The notes beneath the pieces are model-generated. The model made no database searches. It was not told the DNA's origin and was given only the letters and a program-made list of their open reading frames with translations. From Flavobacterium sp. ACAM 123 (GTDB lineage Bacteria > Bacteroidota > Bacteroidia > Flavobacteriales > Flavobacteriaceae): DNA of 37,073 nucleotides. Shown here piece by piece: positions 25,573-34,536 of this stretch (positions are counted from its first letter, which is position 1; each line of letters begins with the position of its first letter). The DNA is taken from assembly GCF_000264055.1 (NCBI RefSeq), contig NZ_AJXL01000032.1:1-37073 (forward strand), written 5' to 3'. A program made the translations under genes and the position numbers.

Positions 25573-28405
25573 ATGAAATTTGAAAATATCAGATTAAAAT
25601 TGTTCAGTTGATTTTCAACAAAACATAAAACAACCGGCTTTTTTACGTTCCTATTATTGAGCATTATTGTCGGATTTATTGGGTATCAGCAATACCAAAT
25701 AGGTAAAGACGATGATCAAGGTGCAATGAGCAATACGCTCGAAATAATCCATCAAGGCATAGAACAATCTCTTAGAAATTCTTGTATACTAACGCTCACG
25801 CTCGCTCTTACGATAAATGACAAGAAAATACCTAAAGATTTTGATACTATTAGCTAGAAATTATTGCAATCGAACCAAACCATTTCTGCGCTTCAATTGG
25901 TCCCCAAAGGAGTAATACGACAATTATACTCCATGAAAGGCAACGAGAATGCAATGGGATTAAACATTTTAAAGACGGTAGGCCTAAGAAAAGAAGCCTT
26001 AAAATATATTGATAATCGTCACATGTATTTTGCAGATCATTTAAAGCTACAGCAGAGTGGCGCTGGAGTTTTTGGCTGTCTTCCTGTATTCCAAGATAAT
26101 GAGTTTTGGAGATTTTCAGTTGTAATCTTTAAATTAGAAGATTTATTAAAATCGTTAGGTACGTATACCATAGGCCGCTCTAAATAATACTTCCAGTTTC
26201 CAAAGATTAATACTACCACTAAAGAAAAGGTTTCCTATCTTCCAAAAAAAATAAGTACTCCAATAATTATCGTGTCTCGCTACTTACACCCGATAGTGAT
26301 TGGGAGTTACACCTTACCTCCAAAAATCAAAACTATTTATATGCCCGAATTTAGGTGCCAAGCATTTTTGGTTTGCTTTTAGCTGGATTATTTGGTTTTT
26401 TGATAGCCTTAATTCTGAAAAAGCCATCGGAATTAGAACTTTTATTGGAAAAACAAGCGGCTAATCTTTCAGATTATGAAATAAAATTTAAATCTATTTT
26501 AACTAGGCTGCCGTGGGGATGTCCTATATTAATTCCTGCAGTAATTACTTTTTAGAGATGAACAAAAATTAGAATCAATTATTAGACTATTCAGCACAAG
26601 AATTACAAAATAAAACTTTTCAATCTGTAACGCATGCCGCCGATTTAAACGAAGATTTATCAAATCGAGAAAAACTAAAGCGAGTAACGATTAGATAGTA
26701 TTCCATGGAAAATCGATATATCACAAAGTCCGGAAAAATTATCTGGACTACTCTTACCGTTTCTCCCCTTTGGATTATAAATGAATACCTTTCAACTCAC
26801 ATTGCAATTGTTAAAGATATTTTATTGAAAAAAAGTCTGAAGAATTACTTAAAAAAAGTGAAAGACGTTTTAAAAGCTTATTTGATGACTCCCCCATCCA
26901 ACTATGGGAAAAATATTATTCGGCAGTGCGGACATATTTGTCTGATTTAAAACTCATCGGAAAGAATCCAGAAACAATTTCGTCTTACTCAGTTCAATAT
27001 CCTGAAGTGGTAAAGAGTTCTTTCGCATTGGTTAAAATTATGATATCAATAATCAGTGCGCCATTCAGTTTGCCCCAAAACGAAGTCCGAAATCCTAAAT
27101 GACTTGTCGATACTATTTAAGGAACAATCCGTACCTTCTTTTCTAAAAAATATTGAGGCGATCTGCATGGACCATAGTGAGTTTGAAATGGATGCTAAAA
27201 TTAAAAATCCAATTGGAAACATTAGGGACATCCATTTTATGTATCTGGTGGTGAATGAGTATTCTCTTGACCGAATAATCATCTCAACGGAAGATATTAC
27301 AGAACGCAAAGCGGATGAAAATGTAATTTTTTTTTCGCAAAAAAAAATTGAATCACTGATCAGTACGGTTTATGGAATTGTCTGGAAATGTGATATAAAA
27401 ACTTTTTACTTTTCATTTATCAGTGGAAAAGTAGAAAAAATACTAGAGTACACTACAAAAGAATGTTTGGCTAGCGAGACTTTTTGGATAGATCATATTT
27501 ACCCACAGGATCAGGAAGTCACCAATAATTATTGCACTTTACATACCAACCAAAATTTAAAGTATGACTCTGAATATCGCTTCGTTACCAAGAACAGAAC
27601 AATTGTAAGGCTGAGGAATATCGTGAGTATTGTATTTGACAATGATAAGGCCATAGGTTTACGAGGTATCATGATCGATTTTACCAAAAACAAAGAAGCG
27701 TAAAATAATTTAAAAAAAATCTTTAACCTAATTAAAGAATAAAAGACTTTTGAATTTCTCTTACATTGTTTCGCATAACTTAAGATCACATACCTGCAAT
27801 ATTGCATCCATCATGACCTTAATTCAAACCTCCGCTTCTGAGCAAGAAAGAAATGAGATGTTACTACTGTTGAAAACGGTTTCTAATTCATTAGATGGAA
27901 CGATACCGCATCTCAATGAGGTTATAAATATTAGAAATAATATTGGTTTAGTGTCAGAATCTTTATCCTTAAATCAATATATCACAACAGTAAAAGATGT
28001 ACTTTCTGAATAAATAATCGCAAAAAAATGTGATTGTTAAAAACGAGGTTCCAGAGGACGTAGTAATCAATTACAACCCCGCTTATTTAGAGAGTATTTT
28101 ATTTAACATCGTCTACAGCTTTATCCGATAAGGTCATCTGGACAGGAAACTTATTATTATTCTTAAATGGGTAATTTAAGATGAAATGAAAGTACTCCAA
28201 ATTTCAGACAATGGAGTTGGTATTGATCTTGTAAAAATTGCTGACAAAATTTTTGGGATGAGAAAAACATTCAGCAATAATCTGGAATAAAGAAGGAATA
28301 GGCTTATTCATTACAAAAAACCAGATTGACGCCAAGAACGGCAATCTTACGTTACATAGCACACCAAACATAGGAATCACATTTAAAATCTATATTCGAT
28401 CATAA
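25573..28405 (+). pseudogene. Membrane CHASE/PAS sensor histidine kinase, heavily decayed
   Basis: From ATG at 25573 the frame reads MKFENIRLKLFS, TGA (25609), a membrane segment FFTFLLLSIIVGFIG, a CHASE-like sensor, TAG (25855), more sensor (AFSV...-like LVPKGVIRQL), and TAA (26185). Later pieces lie in changing frames: a second membrane segment (FGLLLAGLFGFLIALIL, about 26360), PAS-like blocks ending IISTEDITERKA (27300) and another PAS to 27703. The H-box SHNLRSH follows at 27770 and ATP-binding fragments (SDNGVGIDLVKIADKIFG) at 28205-28260. The end FKIYIRS falls at 28405. At least three nonsense codons and several frameshifts show a dead gene. It was once a typical Flavobacteriia kinase of about 930 residues. 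Confidence 0.9.
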
Positions 28406-28783
28406 AAAAGAGTTTATGGGTGATAAATGATGATCAAATTATCGTTAATAAAATCATTCAAAAAACCAATATATTTTCTACTGTTTCGTCCTTCTATAAA
28501 AAAAAAGGGAATAAAAGCTTTGATTTATGCGATAGAAAACAAGGAACCACTTCCGGAAATTCTCCTTTTAGACATCAATATGCCAGTTATGGATGGACGA
28601 GACTTCATGGAACAAATGGACTTGCTGCGATCGATAAAAATTAAAAGCATTAACATCTATAATGCTAGCTCATCTATCGCTGTTGAAGACAAGAATAAAT
28701 CAAAAAAATATCCAGCAATTTTAGGCTATTTATCTAAACCCATTACCACGCACGATATCGAATTGATTACATCCAAAGATTAG
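28402..28783 (+). pseudogene. Response regulator receiver protein, start codon lost and frameshifted
   Basis: The reading IKKSLWVINDDQIIVNKIIQ starts at 28402, where the expected ATG is ATA; it overlaps the kinase end, as coupled pairs do. It shifts frame at the A9 run 28498-28506 and resumes with IKALIYAIENKEPLPEILL, LDINMPVMDG (phospho-acceptor Asp in LLLDINMPVMDG), SSSIA and LGYLSKPI (switch Lys). The family is the single-domain receiver, about 125 residues. Two lesions and no start mean it cannot be made. It fits the decay of its partner kinase. Confidence 0.85.
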
Positions 28784-28814
28784 AAAGTCAACCGTACGGC
28801 TGCTACGCCAGCAA

Positions 28815-29360
28815 TTAAATTAATGTTCTCTTGATTTCTTCCAAGGTTTTATTAGTAAAAATCAATTGTTCGATAATTTTTTTTCGCAAAGCATACAAAT
28901 CATTGTAATCATAATACTTAGCCCATGATGTCAAATTGAGCAAATTTCTTATTTGCTTGATTTTTTTAGTGGTTTCAAAACTCGTACGAAGTATTTCTTT
29001 ACCGTCGTAATCAGGATTGTTTTTATGCTGGTAATTAACAGTATTATTGAGATAGTTCATTTCTAAATAATATAATTCATCTATTACATTATCTGGATAA
29101 AAGTGGGTCCAGTGCGCAAAACCTACTTTAGTTTTCGAGCCAGATTCGTTTTGCATAGGTGCTAACCTCCATTTACTGTTAGCTAATCTTCCCCAATGAT
29201 TTGAAACCCGATACATCCCCAATTTAGTGTAATAATAGCTACTACCCGACTTACTTTCATATTGCACCGTTAATCCTTCAAGACTATTTAATGGAAGCTC
29301 CTCAAACACACAGAAGGTATTCTTGAAAGATTTGGAACTTGGACGAAATATTTTTTGCAT
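28815..29360 (-). CDS. Conserved hypothetical protein (Flavobacteriia-type)
   Basis: A 181-residue protein starting MQKIFRPSSKSFKNTFCVFE. I chose this start (29360) over 29405 because the extra 15 residues are unlike protein. The central part (GMYRVSNHWGRLANSKWRL and GFAHWTHFYPD) is rich in aromatic residues and His; the C-terminus is a basic helix (LRKKIIEQLIFTNKTLEEIK). No signal peptide or known catalytic motif. Divergent from the small gene at 29454. Function unknown. Confidence 0.7.
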   Translation of the reverse strand: MQKIFRPSSKSFKNTFCVFEELPLNSLEGLTVQYESKSGSSYYYTKLGMYRVSNHWGRLANSKWRLAPMQNESGSKTKVGFAHWTHFYPDNVIDELYYLEMNYLNNTVNYQHKNNPDYDGKEILRTSFETTKKIKQIRNLLNLTSWAKYYDYNDLYALRKKIIEQLIFTNKTLEEIKRTLI

Positions 29361-29415
29361 TGTACAAAGGTAATCAGAAAGTCTAAAATGCAGTACCGAG
29401 AACAAAATTTTTGTT

Positions 29416-29423
29416 TAACTTTG
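29416..29423 (+). promoter_or_regulatory. -7 promoter box of the 82-aa gene
   Basis: TAACTTTG matches TAnnTTTG exactly, 30 bases before the ATG at 29454. Confidence 0.5.
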
Positions 29424-29453
29424 CCAATTAGAATTTTATAAATTAAATTGATT

Positions 29454-29702
29454 ATGACAAAGGCTTCACAAGAAAAAATGTTGCAAAAAGGGGTTTATAC
29501 GGGGATAATGGAAAAAGATGAAAACAACAATTTCTTTTGTGGTGCATATCTTTTAGATTATAAAATGGCAATTTCTAACCATACGCTCGGCGATTATATT
29601 ACAATTAAGTCCATAATAGAAAACCCCAGCGATATCAGCTACAACAAGTATCCTAAAAAGTCTAAGAATTTCGACAAAGCAAACAACAAACCGCAACAAT
29701 AA
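29454..29702 (+). CDS. Small conserved hypothetical protein
   Basis: An 82-residue protein starting MTKASQEKMLQKGVYTGIME. The start is ATG 29454 rather than the TTG at 29448, which is nearer the promoter box at 29416. No domain is recognised. The C-terminus is lysine- and asparagine-rich (KYPKKSKNFDKANNKPQQ). It is transcribed away from the gene at 28815 and stands alone. Confidence 0.6.
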   Translation: MTKASQEKMLQKGVYTGIMEKDENNNFFCGAYLLDYKMAISNHTLGDYITIKSIIENPSDISYNKYPKKSKNFDKANNKPQQ

Positions 29703-29799
29703 TAGTAATTCAGGGCCTCTTTTATGCCAAATCAAAATTAGTATGATCTATTTTTTGGGAAAATTTTTTAGTCTCAAACTAAAAAATTAAAAAAAAGTG

Positions 29800-29807
29800 T
29801 ACCTTTG
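29800..29807 (+). promoter_or_regulatory. -7 promoter box of the J-domain/KTSC gene
   Basis: TACCTTTG matches TAnnTTTG exactly, 70 bases before the ATG at 29878. Confidence 0.55.
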
Positions 29808-29877
29808 CAAAAAATTTGTCGATTCTGAAACCAAATTATATTGATTTTATATTAAAAGACAAGTAGTTATCATATTT

Positions 29878-30318
29878 ATGAAAAAAATAGTTGAATACCG
29901 CAAACTGCTAAATGTAGACAAAACTGCAGAGCTTAAAGATTTAAAAACCATCTATCGTAATTCTATGAAGGAATGTCATCCTGATAAATTTCAAGGGGAT
30001 GAAGCTGGATTGAAAGCGGCTGAAGAAAAAAGTAAACAAGTAATTGAGGCCTACCATTTCTTGGTAAGTATCAATCCTGAGACTACAAAGTTGAACCTAC
30101 CTGAATATACAGAGACAACTACAACCGCAACAATTACAGATTATAAATTCGTCGAAGGAAGATTAATTATCAATTTTTCAAATGGTAGCGTTTATGAGTA
30201 TATCAGTGTACCTAAAGCAACTTATGTGAAAATGGTAAATGCAGCTTCTCCTGGAAGATTCGCAAAGAGACATATTCTTAATTCTTTTACTTGGAGAAAA
30301 ACATTGAACCAAGACTAA
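29878..30318 (+). CDS. J-domain and KTSC-domain fusion protein
   Basis: A 146-residue protein. Residues 5-65 are a J domain with the HPD motif at 34-36 (ECHPDKF), the part that stimulates DnaK ATPase. Residues 80-140 are a KTSC domain (GRLIINFSNGSVYEYISVP ... RFAKRHI), a small fold usually linked to nucleic-acid or repair proteins. The fusion suggests a DnaK co-chaperone with a special client. It has its own promoter box at 29800-29807 and a terminator at 30341. Intact. Confidence 0.85.
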   Translation: MKKIVEYRKLLNVDKTAELKDLKTIYRNSMKECHPDKFQGDEAGLKAAEEKSKQVIEAYHFLVSINPETTKLNLPEYTETTTTATITDYKFVEGRLIINFSNGSVYEYISVPKATYVKMVNAASPGRFAKRHILNSFTWRKTLNQD

Positions 30319-30340
30319 ACTTTTAGAACTAAAAAATAAT

Positions 30341-30367
30341 AAAGCACTTTTAAAGGGTGCTTTTTTT
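30341..30367 (+). terminator. Rho-independent terminator after the J-domain/KTSC gene
   Basis: Arms aaagcac (30341-30347) and gtgcttt (30357-30363) with a 9-base loop, then a run of T (30361-30367). Confidence 0.8.
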
Positions 30368-30496
30368 ATATACTTCATTTTTAGTTTATTCTCGTTTTAG
30401 CACACTATTAAGACTATTTAAAAATAAATCGTAAATTTTAGTATATTAAACTTGTTTTTAGTACTTTGCAGTCCCTAAAATTAACAATAGCTTTTT

Positions 30497-30733
30497 ATGA
30501 TAACTAATGCCTACGAGCGATATAAAGCACAATATAAAAAGGCTAAAGAAACGCTGGACCTTTTAGAAGTAAAAAAAACAGAAATTAACTTCGGTTTAGA
30601 AACAGATTCCATTAATGCTGCTTTACATAAAGAGCTAAGAACGGTAAATCTAGAAATCAAAATTACTTTAAATGAATTAGAACAAGTCGAATCTAACATG
30701 CAGGCTTGTGAGATACAATTTAAATCTACTTAA
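30497..30733 (+). CDS. Small coiled-coil hypothetical protein
   Basis: A 78-residue all-helical protein, MITNAYERYKAQYKKAKETL onwards, with heptad-like Leu/Ile spacing and no recognised domain, signal or Cys motif except one C-terminal Cys. A TACTTTGC at about 30460 resembles the -7 box but lacks one spacer base. The gene is alone and followed by a 390-bp gap. Function unknown. Confidence 0.6.
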   Translation: MITNAYERYKAQYKKAKETLDLLEVKKTEINFGLETDSINAALHKELRTVNLEIKITLNELEQVESNMQACEIQFKST

Positions 30734-31127
30734 AAACAACCATCACTTTAATCAAATAAAAGAAGAGTCCTCTCAAACTTTTTAAAAATGAGAGTCGACT
30801 ACTTCAGATCATCAGCCCAGTTTAAATGGTTTGGTTTTTTTACAATCAATACATACTACTATCTCAAATTAGTGATAATTAAAGTATTAGACTCAAAATT
30901 ACAATTTGATGCGCGCGAGAAACGCATCATGGAATAACCCACTACCACGCAGGGGGCTTGCCGAGGTAATACAGCGTGAAAAATGATATTATCGTAGTTA
31001 TTTTAACAACTACACTTTATTATTTGGTACTTCAAATACTAAAAAAATAACAAAAATTTAGGCTATAAAATCATTTATACTTTGATAATTTTAAATACTT
31101 TTGCACACTTAACTAAACTAATTAATA
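30734..31127. other. Intergenic region before the TlpA-like lipoprotein gene
   Basis: 394 bp, AT-rich. A small stem-loop at about 30910-30928 (gatgcg ... cgcatc) and the promoter box at 31096-31103 are the only items seen. No coding sense. Confidence 0.5.
31096..31103 (+). promoter_or_regulatory. -7 promoter box of the TlpA-like lipoprotein gene
   Basis: TACTTTTG matches TAnnTTTG exactly, 24 bases before the ATG at 31128. Confidence 0.55.
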
Positions 31128-32309
31128 ATGAAAAAAATAATTTTATTCCTTTCTGCTGCAGTTGTTCTAATTTCTTGCAACAAAGTTGGAAAAGGCGAAT
31201 TCCTTATCACCGGTACGGCAACTGGTATCGAAAATGGTAAAACAATAATCTTAGAAACCCAAGACGCTGCTACTGGGGCGATTACTGCTTTAGATACTGT
31301 AAAAGTAGAAAACGGCAAATTTGAAATCAAAGGAAAAGTTACTGAACCTGCTTTCCATACAATACAGTTAGAATCAGCGGCAGGAAAAGAACCTTACACT
31401 AAAATTCCTTTTATTTTAGAAACTGGAGAGATCACTATCGCTATCAATAAAGACAGTATTCAAAAATCTAAAGTTTCTGGCACGTACAGCAACGATGAGT
31501 ATGTTAAGTTCAATGAGGAAATTAAAGTAGTTCAGAAGAAACTAATGGATTTCCAAACTCAAAACATGGAAGCAATGAACGCAGCACAACAAACAAAAGA
31601 TACTGCTGCAATCAATAACTTGATGAAAGGATATTCAGAAATTCAAGCTGAAGTTGGTGCTGCAACAAAGACAAAATATACGACTTATGCTGAATCACAT
31701 CCTAAATCATACATTAGTGTTTTAATTGTACAAGGAATGGTTAACGATCCAAGTGCTGACATTAAAAAAACAGAAACGATTTTTAACGGTTTAGAAGAGT
31801 CGTTAAAAAGCACTAAAGCGGGAATCGCGGTCAAAACAAAACTTACTGAAATGAATACTCCTGCTGTTCGTGCTACTGCTGCCCCAGTTGGAGACGCCAA
31901 CTGAACTTCAAATTTTTCTGCACCTAATCCTGAAGGGAAAGTCACTTCTCTTAAGGAAAGTTTAGGAAAAGTAACAATTGTAGATTTCTGGGCATCATGG
32001 TGTGCCCCTTGTCGAAGAGAAAATCCAAATGTTGTTGCAATCTATAAAGACTTACACTCGAAAGGCCTTAATATTATTGGTGTTTCATTAGATAAGGATG
32101 CTACTAAATGGAAAGAAGCCATCGCAAAAGATAAATTAACTTGGACTCAAGTTTCTAATTTAAAATTTTGGGATGAGCCAATTGCGGCTCAATATGGAGT
32201 CCAAGCAATTCCGGCTACTTTTATACTTGATGCTTCGGGTAAAATAGTGGCAAGAGATTTAAGAGGTGATGAACTTAGAGCAAAAATTATCGAGCTATTG
32301 GCTAAATAA
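31128..32309 (+). pseudogene. DUF4369/TlpA-like thioredoxin lipoprotein with an in-frame TGA
   Basis: The open frame stops at TGA 31902-31904 after 258 codons. The same frame then continues without any other lesion to TAA at 32309 (393 codons in all). Part one is a lipoprotein: MKKIILFLSAAVVLISC with a lipobox (LISC), then a DUF4369-type beta domain and a helical linker. Part two is a thioredoxin/AhpC-TSA fold with WASWCAPC (active CxxC) and the cis-Pro loop QAIPATF. It would be a periplasm-facing disulfide reductase, probably in redox or cytochrome maturation. As written only the N-terminal part is made. A terminator follows at 32333. Confidence 0.85.
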
Positions 32310-32332
32310 TCAATTTTAAAGATCAAAATAAG

Positions 32333-32358
32333 AAAATCTCCCTAGCGGAGATTTTTTT
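32333..32358 (+). terminator. Rho-independent terminator after the TlpA-like gene
   Basis: Arms aaaatctcc (32333-32341) and ggagatttt (32347-32355), loop ctagc, ending in a T run to 32358. Confidence 0.88.
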
Positions 32359-32413
32359 ATTTTATTCAATACCAATACGTTAAAAATAATAGTAAAATTT
32401 AGTTCAAATATAG

Positions 32414-32444
32414 TTTGGAAACTTCAAAACAGTTTCTATATTTG
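32414..32444 (+). promoter_or_regulatory. Promoter of tRNA-Tyr with -33 and -7 elements
   Basis: TTTG at 32414-32417, 19 bases, then TATATTTG at 32437-32444. This is a full match to the Bacteroidota promoter layout (TTTG, about 19 bp, TAnnTTTG) and the best promoter in the window. Confidence 0.8.
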
Positions 32445-32482
32445 CACCCAGTTAGCACGATAAGCACTGCTTATTGAGTCTT

Positions 32483-32563
32483 GGGGAGATACTCAAGCGG
32501 CCAACGAGGGCAGACTGTAAATCTGCTGTGTAAACTTCGTAGGTTCGAATCCTACTCTCCCCA
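32483..32563 (+). tRNA. tRNA-Tyr (GTA anticodon)
   Basis: An 81-base tRNA with acceptor arms GGGGAGA (32483-32489) and TCTCCCC (32556-32562), discriminator A, anticodon stem GCAGA/TCTGC around CTGTAAA with anticodon GTA at 32517-32519, a long variable arm as expected for class II tRNA-Tyr, and a T loop GTTCGAAT. CCA is not encoded (next bases are ctaaa). The promoter is at 32414-32444 and the terminator at 32566-32598. Confidence 0.96.
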
Positions 32564-32800
32564 CTAAATCGTCACAAGTAATTGTGGCGATTTTTTTTAT
32601 TACAAAAAAACTAAATAAAAAGCAGGTTCTCCCTCAGTTTTGGCGCTGCTCTCCCCACTAAGTTACCGCAAGTAATTGTAGTACTTTCTTTATTGTAAAG
32701 TACGAATGAAAATAGAGGGCTCGCCCGAAGCTTTTTAACAACTTGACCCACTAAATCGCTGGAAACATTTGCAGCGGTTTTTTATTCTACAAAACGAAAA
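32555..32800 (+). repeat. Three decayed 94-bp tandem units beginning with the tRNA-Tyr 3' end
   Basis: The tRNA end plus downstream text (ctctccccacta) recurs at 32649-32660 and, more decayed (cccacta), at 32747-32753. The periods are 94 and 93 bp. In units 1 and 2 the repeat is followed by the same 'caagtaattgt' core, and in units 1 and 3 by 'aaatcg...' hairpins ending in T runs; 'aaaaagcagg' also returns in units 1 and 3. This looks like an old tandem amplification of the tRNA 3' end and its terminator, perhaps left by lost tRNA copies or an integrated element. Confidence 0.7.
32566..32598 (+). terminator. Rho-independent terminator after tRNA-Tyr
   Basis: Arms aaatcgtcacaa (32566-32577) and ttgtggcgattt (32582-32593) with one G-T pair, loop gtaa, followed by a T run to 32598. 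Confidence 0.88.
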
Positions 32801-33043
32801 AAAAAGCAGGCAATCCTAGCTTTTACTTTATAGAATAAATTAAAAGTAGCTTCGTCCTTATCGCTGTGACTATTTCCCACAATACCATTACGAACGACTA
32901 CAGTAATTTTATATAAACACATAGTTTGCCTTAGCACCTGTTCTACTTCCATAAGCCTTAAAATAACACCAAATAATTTGACAAAAAAAAGCCCCGCAAC
33001 TTACTGAAAGTGGCGGGACCTTTAACTATTATTTATTCTGATT
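32801..33043 (-). terminator. Region after the tRNA repeats, with the terminator of the SIMPL gene
   Basis: No gene seen. At 32983-33019 a hairpin with arms cccgc (32993-32997) and gcggg (33013-33017), extended by ACTT/AAGT, precedes eight T on the minus strand. It ends transcription of the SIMPL/rhomboid genes. Confidence 0.7.
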
Positions 33044-33730
33044 TTATTCCAATATAAAACTCACACTCACATTTGCGGTTATCGTGATTTCACCTGCGGC
33101 CAGTGTTTCTCTTGTTGCAGCGCTCTCCTCCATCGCCATTGTCTTCATTGCATAAACGGGCTGTGGTTGATAGTTCTGTGAGTTATCTGAAATAGTAATG
33201 GCGTTGCCTACTTTTTGCCCTAAAACCGATACATAGTCTTCTGCTTTGAGTTTAGCGTCCTTCATCGCTAATTTTCTAGCTTCTGATTGGTATTGTGCCA
33301 ATTTCGAAGACTGAAAAACCACATTATCAATTCTGTTGACTCCTTCATTCACCAAACCTTCCATCAATGTGTCATATTGCGATAAATCTCTCAATAGAAT
33401 CTCAACGGTTTGGATAGCGTTATACGTTGTCTTCTTCTTTTCATAATCAAAATTCGGATTTAATGAAACTCGCTGCGTTCTGTAATCAGCCGGCGCCAAA
33501 TTCATTTTTTTTATGATTTTTAGTACTGCTTCCATTTGTTGGTCGTTTTGCTTTTTTACATCTTTAGCATTATTCCCTTTTGTCTCCACAGTGGTAGTGA
33601 TAGTGGCTTGATCCGGAACAACTTTTAATTTTCCCTCCCCTACAATACTTATTTGAGGAACTTGCTTAGTTTCTTGTGCATATGATAGTGTCATAAACAA
33701 TACGGATACTATTAATAGTGCTTTTTTCAT
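33044..33730 (-). CDS. SIMPL-domain (DUF541) periplasmic protein
   Basis: A 228-residue protein with a signal peptide (MKKALLIVSVLFMTLSYAQ) and the SIMPL domain (ISIVGEGKLKVVPDQATITT ... ). I place the start at 33730; the longer frame to 33784 adds 18 residues before the signal peptide and overlaps the rhomboid gene. Proteins of this family are exported and reported to aid stress resistance; their activity is not known. It follows the rhomboid gene by 53 bases on the same strand, so they may be co-transcribed. A terminator follows at 32983. Confidence 0.85.
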   Translation of the reverse strand: MKKALLIVSVLFMTLSYAQETKQVPQISIVGEGKLKVVPDQATITTTVETKGNNAKDVKKQNDQQMEAVLKIIKKMNLAPADYRTQRVSLNPNFDYEKKKTTYNAIQTVEILLRDLSQYDTLMEGLVNEGVNRIDNVVFQSSKLAQYQSEARKLAMKDAKLKAEDYVSVLGQKVGNAITISDNSQNYQPQPVYAMKTMAMEESAATRETLAAGEITITANVSVSFILE

Positions 33731-33783
33731 TTTGATCTGTTTTAAATAATTTATAAGGTTCCTAATCTCCAAAAGTTGTGCCA

Positions 33784-34422
33784 CTATAGTTTCCCCATTT
33801 TTGCCATCACAAAAAGAATAATTATGGGAACGGTAAGTAACACGACCATAAAAGTATGGTCAATCACTAATTGCGGATTAGATATCAGCGTAATCACATA
33901 TCCCCCAATAGCACCTCCAAAATGTGCGGTATGCCCTATGTTGTCGTTCTTAGCTCTCATTCCGTAAATAGAATATAGCAAATAGAGAATCCCAAAAAGA
34001 TAGGCTGGCATAGGAATTATAAAAAAGATGCCCAACATCATGTCCGGTTGTAGTAATATTGCCGAATATAAAACACCCGTAACAGCCCCAGAGGCTCCTA
34101 CCGCTCTGTAATTATAATCGTCTTTATGGAACAATATGGTCAATAAACTTCCACAGACCAAACTCCCAAAATAAACGATCACAAACGACAAACTACCCAA
34201 ATATCCAATCACCACTGGCGCAAAAAAGAAAAGTGTAATCATATTGAAGGCCAGATGCGCGATGTCAGCATGAAGAAAGCCAGAGGATATAAGTCTTATT
34301 TGTTCACCAGCGCGAACACTACCCATATGGAATTCATATTTTCTAAAAAAAGATTGGTCATTAAAGCCTTTGAAGCTAATTAGTGCATTTACAATAATTA
34401 TTGCAATTAAAATGGTATTCAT
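33784..34422 (-). CDS. Rhomboid family intramembrane serine protease
   Basis: A 212-residue six-helix membrane protein. The catalytic Ser111 is in GASGAVTG, the catalytic His167 in HTAHFGGAIGG, and the oxyanion residues are in HLAFNM (His56, Asn60). Rhomboids cut other membrane proteins within the bilayer. The residue set is complete, so it should be active. It is first in an operon with the SIMPL gene. It diverges from the acyltransferase gene at 34537, with a 114-bp shared control region. Confidence 0.92.
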   Translation of the reverse strand: MNTILIAIIIVNALISFKGFNDQSFFRKYEFHMGSVRAGEQIRLISSGFLHADIAHLAFNMITLFFFAPVVIGYLGSLSFVIVYFGSLVCGSLLTILFHKDDYNYRAVGASGAVTGVLYSAILLQPDMMLGIFFIIPMPAYLFGILYLLYSIYGMRAKNDNIGHTAHFGGAIGGYVITLISNPQLVIDHTFMVVLLTVPIIILFVMAKMGKL

Positions 34423-34511
34423 AAAATCTGTTTATCGTGAGTTGCAAAGATACTAATTCTCACAGACTCGATTAGTACCTCATCAATATATCTAAACATT
34501 CATTTTTGACC

Positions 34512-34519
34512 TATCTTTG
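34512..34519 (+). promoter_or_regulatory. -7 promoter box of the acyltransferase gene
   Basis: TATCTTTG matches TAnnTTTG exactly, 17 bases before the ATG at 34537. Confidence 0.6.
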
Positions 34520-34536
34520 CAAGAAAAAAGTACTGC

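Noticed and set aside
27046..27309. Minus-strand frames across the kinase pseudogene
   Set aside because: Shadows; the plus strand keeps PAS and kinase motifs despite the stops.
31902..31904. TGA as selenocysteine
   Set aside because: It lies in an inter-domain linker, not at the CxxC site, and I see no downstream recoding hairpin.
32649..32800. Second and third tRNA genes
   Set aside because: Only the 3' acceptor-like bases recur; no anticodon arm or 5' half is present.
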